Part shown: positions 49,501 through 56,800 of the stretch, one piece after another
How the letters are laid out: the number at the start of each line of letters is the position of its first letter
Position numbering within the stretch: position 1 is the first letter of the stretch
NCBI RefSeq assembly: GCF_001949145.1
Contig: NW_019091403.1
Location: forward strand, 17,650-79,649
Source: Acanthaster planci
Lineage: Eukaryota; Echinodermata; Asteroidea; Valvatida; Acanthasteridae
Reading direction: 5' to 3'
DNA length: 62,000 nucleotides
The notes under the pieces: model-generated
What the model was told of the DNA's origin: nothing
What the model saw: only the letters and a program-made list of their open reading frames with translations
Database searches by the model: none
Translations under genes and position numbers: made by a program

Positions 49501-52087
49501 TATGGGATGAAACCCAATAACAGGGTTGACAAATGTGTGTATTCTTCCAAACTGCCGCCACGAGTCTCTTTTCTTTTTTTTTTCCCTTGGCCAAAGCCAA
49601 TTTTGCCTCTTCCCCTGGAGGCTCGTAGGAACCGACTACTTAACTCATTAACATGTAAACTGACCGCAGCAAACAACTTCACCCGAGGGGTTCTATTCCC
49701 TGTAATTATGGAGATGGTGTGCGCTCATTGTGGATACATGGACTAGTACATGTTCGGGCAAGCATATTCTACAGTGCAGAAACATTTCCGTCATTAAGAT
49801 TCGGTGGGGCTTAATTAACTGAAGTTCTTTTGCTGCAGACAAAATGAATGTTATAGTGACAGAAAGGGTTTGTGGGCATCAAATGCCAAAACTGAAGACA
49901 AAACAGGTCATTGTACAAAGTGGCCCAGGGTACAAGACATGTATAATCTTCTTCAATTAATCCATTCCTTCATAAAAATTGCAAGACTAAAATAAAAAGT
50001 CTAGTTACAGTAAAACTGAAGAAAGGGAACTTTCGTGGGAGGGGGACCTGAGTAACTTTTAAAAAAATAATAAAAAACACCAAAAATTTCTTTTGACCTG
50101 ATTACACGAAAGAGGATTCAGAGACAATCTCCAGTGAATTTCCCCAGAAAAGCCAATTACACAGAGGAGGACTGGCGGGAGAAACGATGCGCAACTACAC
50201 ACATACAAGTTCACATAGACAACGTGAAGCGAGGTACATGTAATGTAATAAGTGGCTGCTTTCTGGACTAACGCAGTGCATGCCGAGTGCATACCGAGTG
50301 TTATCACCGTGTCCTGGGCAGACCGACGACAGTAAATTGGTGCAGGTACCTTGCAGTGTCTCGTCACTGTTCTGGAAAGTCAATTGGATACGGCCGTTGT
50401 AGAGTTTGAAAGACAAAGCTGCCCGTGGTAGAAGTCATTTCACAAGCTGCCCGTGGTAGAAGTCATTTCACAAACCACGGAATCATTCCATTTGAAATGA
50501 AAGAACCACCCGGTGGACTGTCCAATTAATTTCCATTTCAAGGAGAACGCTGGGTGAACACTTAAGAATGCAAACTAGGAATTCTCATTCAACACTGACA
50601 ACCACTGTATTCACTTCACAACAAAAAAAATTCAAGTTTGCTGTTCTTCAAAGCCAATTTGTAAAGTAGCAAATGCAAACCATAACAGCAGCATCAACAG
50701 TACTACATAATTTACGTACACTGGATCCAAGCATGGAGGAAGGAGGGGGCGATTTTTCAAGATGCACCCTTGACAATCAATAAGTAATTTCAAGGCACAC
50801 AACCTGAATGTGCCCCCCCCCCAAAAAAAACAGGCGACGAGCCACCAAAAAAAATTTACATTTCCGAGCGACGGGGAGTATTATCTTGCAATTGGTTTCC
50901 TGAGGGATCCCACATGCAAATCACGCCCCGTCCTCCTCCACAGTAGCAAAAAGACGGGGGGGGGAGACAGAGAGAAGCAGAAGTGTCTCCTGGAGTCTCC
51001 ATGCCGGGTTCAAGGGCCTGCAAGCCCAGTAGCTGTGGACAGAGGTGACAAGTGGAGCCTGGAGACACTGGTCCTTGAGTGGCTTTCGGGGAGGGCCGCG
51101 ACGCAGCCGGAATTTTGACGCTTTCCCACCGCCACGACGCAGGGCCCCATCTTTATCTTTTTTTTTGGTCAACTCAATGTAAATTTTTCCCCCCGCTATT
51201 TTAACGAGGGGGCAAGACCGAAAGACCGACTGCGGAGGTAACGTTTCCGACTACTGAGCTTTTTCACAAGGTGTTGCGACGTTACGACGTATCCTTGGCA
51301 TGTTATTTCACATGGACTCTGATGCACATGTAAGCCTTGATTTGTCTTACTTCATACCTCCAAATTCTTCACTTACAATCCTTATCCTCCATTTTTCTAT
51401 TCCTATGACACCATAAGTAGTCTTTGCCAATGGCGAAACCTTCTCAGAAACAACGACAAAATGTGACACTAACTTGTGTAAGATTGAACCTATGAGGCCT
51501 ACTCATTGCTATCCAGAAATGTTCCATTCATATGTACACCATGGGCTGTTTTTGCTGCCTCCAAGAAATTAAATCCCCAGTGTTCAGGAATGCAGAGGGT
51601 GTTTTCTCTTCTTTGCTAATGTTTCGAATCTAAATACAGAGCAGCTGCTTATGTGTTAGTAATGAGACTTTCACATATGTATGTAACACCACCCCCCCCA
51701 AAAAGGGGAAAAGTAAATTTGTGCTAATACCTAAGAATTGTCCATTTCCCTGGATGGCATGCGAGTCCATCACAGCTTGCTCCTTAATAATGCCGGAACC
51801 CATGCACCTGACCTAGGACACTATCTGTGGCCAGCAGAATGATTCTAACCTCTCACGCTTCGCCCACGAGGCGAGAATTCTACTCACAACGCCCTCTCTG
51901 CCATTTCCTGACAAAAATGGTAATATCTTTTAAATTTGAGACGCTGAGATACTTACATCTGGGTATGTTTTGACGGGTACGTAGAGCTTTTCCGAGAGCG
52001 TAATTGGAGCACCTTGGGGTTCTGGAAGTACGAGAGGCGTGTTGTCATTGTTGATGTTGTACATGTTCTTGCGCACTTTGCTTATTT
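19503..52087 (-). CDS. QKI: Quaking/QKI-type STAR RNA-binding protein (gene-level, 5' and 3' incomplete)
   Basis: QKI-family proteins dimerise through QUA1, bind ACUAAY in RNA with a KH-QUA2 surface, and control splicing, stability and translation in nucleus and cytoplasm. Seven exons join as complement(52087..51957, 39824..39708, 37262..37119, 25810..25699, 22885..22850, 22661..22383, 19568..19503), 885 nt without a stop. Hallmarks in order: [79 protein letters not shown], a Pro/Tyr-rich tail and REHPYQRV. All boundaries have GT/AG and matching phases. Not visible: the first coding exon with Met and most of QUA1 (expected beyond 62000) and the final residues after DTR. The HPYQR tail marks a QKI-5-like nuclear isoform. 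HOW, GLD-1 and ASD-2 are the related alternatives; the tail motif favours QKI/HOW. Confidence 0.93.
19569..22382 (-). other. QKI intron before the HPYQR exon
   Basis: About 2.8 kb of AT-rich intron between the Pro/Tyr exon and the nuclear tail exon. A long minus-strand ORF near 19.9-20.5 kb has no recognisable domain and a low-complexity look. No nested gene is supported. Confidence 0.7.
19720..19745. repeat. (GA)n microsatellite
   Basis: A short GA-rich tract with AGAGAGAGAGAG at its core, about 150 bp upstream of the HPYQR exon on the minus strand. Read on that strand it is a CT tract and may add pyrimidine context to the intron. Confidence 0.7.
22383..22661 (-). CDS. QKI: QKI exon: Pro/Ala-rich and Tyr-rich C-terminal region
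   Basis: Acceptor GTTCATAG; the exon reads [19 protein letters not shown], then a Pro/Ala-rich stretch and [20 protein letters not shown] with [10 protein letters not shown]. The PYExYPY-like Tyr cluster and the LxYP element match the vertebrate QKI tail, where Src-family kinases phosphorylate tyrosines and PxxP motifs bind SH3 domains. Length 279 nt, phase 1 in and out, donor GTATGT. It is markedly GC-richer than its surroundings, as expected for a coding island. Intron read-through gives a short alternative tail (see findings). Confidence 0.93.
22850..22885 (-). CDS. QKI: QKI 36-nt microexon
   Basis: Bounded by acceptor TTCTGTTATAG and donor GTAAAGA, this 36-nt exon adds (V)[11 protein letters not shown] in frame between the QUA2 exon and the Pro-rich exon. 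The neighbours also join in frame without it, so it may be a cassette. It lies 188 bp from the next exon. It was found only because the flanking phases require a 3n insert and both splice sites are good; transcripts would settle whether it is constitutive. Confidence 0.75.
22886..25698 (-). other. QKI intron before the microexon
   Basis: About 2.8 kb. It holds a T-rich tract near 23857-23870 and several homopolymer runs; no coding or RNA gene is recognised. Confidence 0.7.
25699..25810 (-). CDS. QKI: QKI exon: end of QUA2
   Basis: Acceptor TTGCATCAG, preceded by a 13-base T run, opens on [20 protein letters not shown] and continues [17 protein letters not shown]; donor GTAGGT. The LKKxQLMELAIxNGTxRD block is the QUA2 signature that extends the RNA-binding surface beyond KH. 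The following Ser/Asn/Pro stretch replaces the vertebrate ANIKSP segment. Length 112 nt (phase 0 to 1). Confidence 0.94.
27181..27395. mobile_element. 215-bp MITE with 29-bp terminal inverted repeats
   Basis: 27181-27209 and the reverse complement of 27367-27395 agree at 25 of 29 positions, including GGTTGGGGCACAATT without mismatch. Both ends start GGG. CAAT lies directly outside each end (27177-27180 and 27396-27399), a possible 4-bp target duplication. The interior is AT-rich with a small hairpin (AGAGTAG/CTACTCT) and no ORF. The superfamily is not assignable from the ends alone. Confidence 0.7.
29414..29501. mobile_element. 88-bp palindromic foldback MITE with 9-bp target duplications
   Basis: Arms 29414-29452 and 29463-29501 pair at 37 of 39 positions around a 10-base loop. 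The ends are TACCCCCAGAACTGTGG and its complement. CTTCAAGAT occurs exactly on both sides (29405-29413 and 29502-29510), the signature of insertion with a 9-bp target duplication. That length is typical of Mutator-like or Merlin-type transposases. It is too short to encode protein and must have been moved in trans. Confidence 0.78.
30229..30246. repeat. 18-bp perfect palindrome
   Basis: GTACAGTGTACACTGTAC is its own reverse complement. It belongs to the gtac/tacatg-type simple sequence found throughout the window; no specific role is visible. Confidence 0.7.
30690..30742. repeat. (TGTACA)n-type simple repeat
   Basis: A cluster of TACATG/TGTACA hexamers, including GTACGTGTACATGTACAT, with strong local self-complementarity. 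Confidence 0.65.
36659..36745 (+). repeat. tRNA-like SINE head (degenerate)
   Basis: TTGGCTCAGTGGCTGAAGCG resembles the D-arm and A-box of a tRNA, and GAAGCGCATGGTTTGCGAGG looks like the following anticodon arm. About 40 nt on, GTGGGCATCAAAGTG is only a weak match to a B-box. This suggests an old tRNA-derived SINE and not a working tRNA gene. Confidence 0.35.
37119..37262 (-). CDS. QKI: QKI exon: end of KH domain and start of QUA2
   Basis: Acceptor [29 protein letters not shown] is followed by [20 protein letters not shown] and IKKLLVPT; donor GTGAGT. The NWEHLxEDLHVLxTVED segment gives the last KH strand and helix 3, and KKLLVP leads into QUA2. Length 144 nt, phase 0 at both ends. NKDKH replaces the vertebrate NRGKP before the invariant NWEHL. 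Confidence 0.96.
37263..39707 (-). other. QKI intron within the KH domain
   Basis: A 2.4-kb phase-0 intron that splits KH at KKK/EEQ, the same place as in vertebrates. No supported internal feature. Confidence 0.7.
39708..39824 (-). CDS. QKI: QKI exon: KH core with GPRG loop
   Basis: After acceptor CTTCTGCAG come 39 residues: [19 protein letters not shown], then [20 protein letters not shown]; donor GTAACA. GPRG is the KH GxxG loop that contacts RNA, and [16 protein letters not shown] is the STAR-type variable loop. Length 117 nt, phase 0 at both ends. The residue two after GPRG is Tyr (TAT), where family members normally have Thr. Confidence 0.97.
41144..41219. repeat. (ACATGT)n-type simple repeat cluster
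   Basis: GCATGTACATGTACGTG and GCACATGTACATGTACC lie about 60 bp apart, both built from the TACATG hexamer and able to pair with each other. Confidence 0.6.
41848..41870. repeat. 11-bp-arm inverted repeat
   Basis: GTTTGGTTTTA and TAAAACCAAAC flank a single base, giving a 23-bp near-perfect palindrome. No role apparent. Confidence 0.7.
42307..42928. other. Assembly gap (622 N)
   Basis: An unbroken run of N. Its left edge is ACATATACACAC, suggesting that a CA-type microsatellite stopped the assembly. Any ORF spanning it is meaningless. Confidence 0.99.
44708..44727. repeat. 20-bp perfect palindrome
   Basis: CAGAAGACAGCTGTCTTCTG is its own reverse complement and is centred on CAGCTG, an E-box core. 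Chance or a site for a symmetric dimer; no further evidence. Confidence 0.6.
44978..45068 (+). repeat. tRNA-derived SINE head, tRNA-Thr-like
   Basis: TTGGCGAGCTCAAAGACCAAG resembles an A-box region. GAACATGGAATTTGTAA resembles an anticodon arm, and GGTTCTGGGTTCACG with ATGCCC (45046-45068) resembles the B-box and acceptor side. The parts are in the right order, but the spacing carries an insertion, so this is a repeat remnant and not a tRNA gene. Confidence 0.42.
47009..47190. mobile_element. 182-bp nested foldback element (MITE-like)
   Basis: Outer ends AATTACGGGTTTTGCCCT (47009 onwards) and the reverse complement of AGGGCAAAACCTGTAATT (to 47190) match with one difference. Inner arms 47055-47081 and 47113-47139 pair at 25 of 27 positions. 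The loop begins with a third small hairpin, CTTGTGAA-AAA-TTCACAAG (47079-47097). Between outer and inner arms similarity is weak, as in an old element whose arms diverged unevenly. No ORF; the target duplication is unclear (TTAA or TA possible). Confidence 0.65.
48784..48827. repeat. Exact 22-bp tandem duplication containing a palindrome
   Basis: CGGGAGGCTTCGAAGCCACACA occurs twice back to back (48784, 48806). Each unit holds the 12-bp perfect palindrome GGCTTCGAAGCC, so the array can form two hairpins or present two symmetric sites. Confidence 0.85.
50416..50471. repeat. Exact 28-bp tandem duplication
   Basis: The unit beginning AAGCTGCCCGTGGTAGAAGT and ending CATTTCAC occurs twice with no mismatch at period 28. 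Recent duplication or assembly artefact. Confidence 0.88.
51830..51902 (-). repeat. tRNA-Gly-like SINE head
   Basis: On the minus strand AGTAGAATTCTCGCC matches the D-arm/anticodon region of eukaryotic tRNA-Gly (GGTAGAATTCTCGCC) at 14 of 15 bases. GGTTAGAATCA (51840-51850) matches a B-box (GGTTCGAATCC) at 9 of 11, in the right order and roughly right spacing. The acceptor stem does not close, so it is a tRNA-derived SINE or pseudogene. It begins about 55 bp inside the intron after the QKI exon at 51957. Confidence 0.5.
51957..52087 (-). CDS. QKI: QKI exon: end of QUA1 and linker into KH
   Basis: After acceptor CTTTTGCAG the exon completes a Glu codon and reads [30 protein letters not shown] and [13 protein letters not shown]; donor GTAAGT. 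EISKVRKxMYN follows the QUA1 dimerisation helices in QKI, and EKLYVPVxxYPD leads directly into the KH core. Length 131 nt (phase 1 to 0). The middle segment is shorter and unlike the vertebrate linker. This is the most 5' exon found in the window. Confidence 0.95.
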
Positions 52088-53550
52088 CTGCAAAAGGGAA
52101 GACGGTAAGGATAACAAATTGAGTCAGCGAAGTAAAAAAAAAATTACAAGCAGAACCCCCCAGCTGGTATCTGGAGGAAAACAAATGAACAGTGTCGCAT
52201 CATACATCAACGCGTGCACGCCCCCTCGTGAATCAGGACCGCAAGCGGAAAAAATCTCCCCAGCAAAAACCCCATGAACTGATAGAGCTGGTCAAACCCT
52301 GGAAGTGACAAGCAATTTACCAGTGTAACAAGATCCCTTCTGCATTATATATAAACCGGTATCACCAATATCCACCTATTGAGACCCTCCTGTTATGGCT
52401 CCTGGCCGAGGGGGAGGGAGGGATGCTATGAAGCGGGAGGAAACTGCCATTTTTTCTTAAATTTGATCGTCCAAGGTACAACCAGGCAAACCTATATGGG
52501 TTGCTCCATGGTGACTATTAATGGTAAATTATGCACTGTCATGAAGCCTCGGTATTAATATCAATGCCAGCTCTGATTTGCCTCATTGCGTCCACTTCAA
52601 AGCCTCACAGCGCCCTCGCCTGCCTCTCTACCCCCCCCCTTACACAAACATTCAGGGCACCAATGATTGAAACCATAATACATGCATCAGTGCCGCAATC
52701 CAGAGATAACATTCTCAACGTGAGAACAATCCTATCGACTTGAACAACCGTGATACATAGTGCTACTCCAAAGCTTATCGCGTGCGGAGACCTCCAATCT
52801 TAGCAGCGCAACTCACAGACCCTCTCTACTTCTCTGCTTGCCCCTTTGACCCCGATTAAACACAGCCGGTTGTTTTGGGGGGGGGCCAGGGGAGGAGGAC
52901 ACGAAGTACTATTAAAATAGGCGCACACTACCAGTATGTTAGTCACAGTGACAGCATTAAACTGGCCAAGTCACACAGGAATCCCTCGATAACATGGAGA
53001 CCTGTTTGATCTTCCTCTGTTTGCCCATGCCCTTGTTTGGCGCTCTGCTATGAGGTCCTGGAGTGCCTGGCAAACACTGTCCAAATTGACATAGCCCGAT
53101 AAGAGGCTTAAAATTCTTGTTTACTCCACAGGAAATTTCACAAGCTTCATCCACAATTCATTTTTTTTTCCTTTGTATACATGTAACCATCGCTTTCTCA
53201 TCAACCGAACTTGTTTGCTCAAGTTTGCCGTCTTCATTTGTTTGTAGAGTCAATTAACACCGTGCTCGTGTTTTGCGAAGCAAAGTGTTTAAATGTGCAT
53301 CCCGTATGCATTATGTACTGCACGTAACCTTTACAATCCAGATCCCCTTTCAAAAGTTTGTGGGCAACACGGTTCACAAGTTGAGTCACAACAGATTCTT
53401 TCACAGCAATGTTTGACAACTTTAATAACGCATGGAATTCATAATACCCGCACCTTTGTATTACATACGCGCACTTGTGTAAACTTACATTGAGATATTG
53501 GTGTAAAAGAAGTGGAGTGTACATGTACACACGCACTTTACTTGTAGTGC

Positions 53551-53587
53551 ATGTACATGTACATGTACATGTATGTATGCACATGTA
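53551..53587. repeat. (ACATGT)n hexanucleotide array
   Basis: Four or more consecutive TACATG units with drift to TATGTATGCACATG at the right end. It directly abuts the left end of the MITE at 53588, whose TA target may have come from this array. Confidence 0.85.
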
Positions 53588-53818
53588 CGCTACTCAAAAA
53601 ATGTTAAGGACCACTTCTTTCTTGGCTTGTAATTTTTTTCCACGCAATGAGCGAGGTCTAGTTCTTTCATTTTTTTGCTTGTCTCGATGATGTTCTCATT
53701 GGAATAAAACATCACATTGTATCAAAACATCACATGCACATTTTCAGCAGTAAAATATCTCGTAGAAAAAAAGTATACGCAAAATAAAAAAGTGGTCCTT
53801 GACTTTTTTTGCGTAGTG
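53588..53818. mobile_element. 231-bp Tc1/mariner-type MITE
   Basis: The left end CGCTACTCAAAAAATG continues GTTAAGGACCACTT; the right end, reverse complemented, reads CACTACGCAAAAAAAG then TCAAGGACCACTT, giving terminal repeats of about 32 bp with 27 matches. TA lies directly outside both ends (53586-53587 and 53819-53820), the target duplication of Tc1/mariner. The interior is AT-rich with no transposase, so it is non-autonomous. Confidence 0.8.
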
Positions 53819-56800
53819 TATGTGCAGTTTTGGTCTTGTAGTGTACCGGTCTTTTGGTTCACTCCTGCCAAATGCATTTTTTTTGCATGCACTAATTAAG
53901 CACAGTGATTAGGTTTCTGTAGTTAAGGCACTGAATGCATTGTAATGCACATCACATACACGGTACGCAGTGGGTCCACCCCTTTGAAAGGTCAAGGAAT
54001 GACATTACGTCATCATCTTCGGTGTGAAAGCATGCAGATCGGGCAGTAGGCCTGCCATGCATGCTTGTGGCAGGAATTGCTGGAACTGCAGATCACATGA
54101 ATTCATGTTGATGTGTGCGTGCAGCGTCCCATGCATATAACCTTCACATCCGAAGTCTGGCAAAAACTGTGCATAATTTCAATGATCAGTAAGTACCATT
54201 TAAGCTGAACCTGTAATAAGCATAGCTACTGCAGTACCTGCATGATCTGTAAATGCTATCATATTACATGGAATTACCCAGCAGTAACTGTGCTAACCTG
54301 TTTATTAATCTCACTCAAACTAAGGTAATGTGCATGTATGCAAACACTATGCTTCAGCACTGTACATGTACATGCCTACCCTGAATTTTACACACAGCCC
54401 TAAACAATTACATTTACATGTGAATTGCAAAAATACATGTAACGTTTTAAAAATAAATCCCAGAAAAAAAAAGTCATGTTAATGGTACGATTTCATTCAA
54501 AACTAAAAAGATGAGGATGTGGGTAACAATAACACCTTTTTCTCAAGCCAATAAATCGCCTTGACATACTTAGTGAGTGGACCCAGAAATTTGCTGGCAC
54601 CAACTTTTTTCAGTGTAACGTAGTTAACAGGAAAGAGAGGAAACTCGTCCTCAGACAGCCCTTCCAATGTACAGTACATGCCACTTGGCCAACCAGTTCA
54701 CTCGACATTCATAATTCATCAAGCCACAAGAGCCGTATTTACGGCAGTGGCTGAATAGCTCCAATAAAATTTTATTTGGACAATGAAATTGCAAACAGAT
54801 GGGGGGGGGGATGACAATTGACACGGGGCGCAGTCGGCCACAACTGGCAGTTACCGACAACGCTGTGATCTTTTGGACTCAAATAAAACAGACCCCGGAA
54901 AGCATGGCGACAAGTTCTGTGGCAGATTTTGGAAGAATGTAACTTTTCGGCCAACAGTCGGACACTTGTACAACGTTAGGGTCCAGCTGACGACGTTCAT
55001 CATTTCCAGAAATTTGAACAGTCCTTTTGACACTCCACAAATATGTTCACGCTACAAATGCTTGAGGTGGACACAAAATTAAATGAGCAATTCAGCACAT
55101 GCACACAATGAAATCTTTCCTTTTCCCCAGCTCGGCATTATTCTACATAGTACATTACAGTGTTTGTGTACATGCAGTTTGAGCATGCCTCATCCTCATA
55201 CCCACGAGCAAATGCCGGTGTAAAACACGGGAGATACATGTAAGCTGCCATTTTGAAGCGAGCATATTATACATGGATGCGTGTGCTGAATGAAATGTTT
55301 TTAACGTCAATTTCTACTGAAGCTACAAAACAGTTTTTTGTCCTTTTCTTTCCTCACAATCTGATTAAAAATCTCATTGTCAACTGCCGACTGCACACAT
55401 GCTCTATGTTAACACGAAAATCAAATTACCCATCCAGACGCTAAACAATGGTGAAAACGCGTCTACATGTGCTGCCGATGATATACACGTCACACAGGGC
55501 ATGTGTCTAGTGTCCGTTCTCTCCCGGCCACCCATGAATAATCTTTAAATATTGATGGGGATGATTTTCTGAGTGATTCAATACGACGCCGGCTAGGGTG
55601 CTGCCTGGTTTTCCTTCTGGCCAAATGACTGAGCGCTCACTCATCATAGCCAGATGTCAATTAATTTGCTGAAGTCACTATACTTTAACTTCAAAACTAA
55701 ATAACATGAACTAATGATGAAAATTTAAAAAAAAGAACATTCGGACCAAAGGAACAAATAGAAATGGGAGGAAAAATGGTAGTCTTCAAGATTGTTGATA
55801 TCTTGACAGTCTGGAGCTGGACAAACAAGAACATCAACACATATGGATTTCCCAAGGCCTTCAGGGATCCAATGTCATATTCACATTTTCATTAACAGCC
55901 ATCCTTGACAATAACGAGCCCACGCATTCAACATCTGCTCACACATGAAGGTCTGCACTGGCCTTCATGCAGCATTTGCAGCCAAAATTTAAGTTGTTTT
56001 TTCTTCCCATCTCATACATGGGCAGAAAAACTCTCCTCTCTCTATCAGCCACTATCCACTGTCTTCTAAAGGCAAAATCCAACCACTATTTACATGTAGC
56101 CTGGCTTCTTTATGAAGACTAACAGTGACCTGAGAAATATTTGGACAGCCTCATACAGAGTTGTGACAGACAACAACAGAGCCAGACAGGAGGAAAGAAA
56201 CAGACCCTCAAGGAACAAAAGAGGTCCCGCCTTTCTGGCATCCCTCTTCCATATAAGGTCAAAAAATTGGGTAAGAGAACCCCAACCAGCTGAGGGGCTA
56301 GGCAAGTCCCTCCCCCATGCAGTTGATTAGTGGTGACTGACAAGTGAGGCAATGGACTCATCCTTGCCTCCTGGCACCTTGGCCAGACATCTGGATTTGT
56401 GTGGCAAGGGGAACACAAGCCTGCAGAAATCCCTTGGCTAAATCAGTCTTCCTGTAATTGAGGTAACTTCCATCTTGGATTGGTAACACTCGCTGTTGTG
56501 AGGGGGGAGGGAGTTGCAGGGCAGGTAAAAATTGGAAACACTCTCCATTGAGAGACTTCAATGTTGAGATCAGATTCCAGAAGACATTGAGGGGAACATC
56601 TGTCATTCTCTTTTCTGATATCCAAACAAGTGAAACAATGTAGGATTTTGGCAGCTAAACATCAGTACTTTTTCAGTTTCAACGGCTACGCAATCAACAT
56701 TTGCAAAGTAGCTTCCTTGTAAAAATCCAACAACCAGTGGTTACCATTTGCACAGCCACCATTTGAAGTCATAATCATGTCGTTAATTAATTTAGTTCTT

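Larger units (their letters stand above)
39825..51956 (-). other. QKI intron upstream of the KH core (12.1 kb)
   Basis: A long intron that includes the assembly gap at 42307-42928, a nested foldback element (47009-47190), tRNA-like sequences, and several short duplications. No nested protein gene is supported on either strand. Confidence 0.7.
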
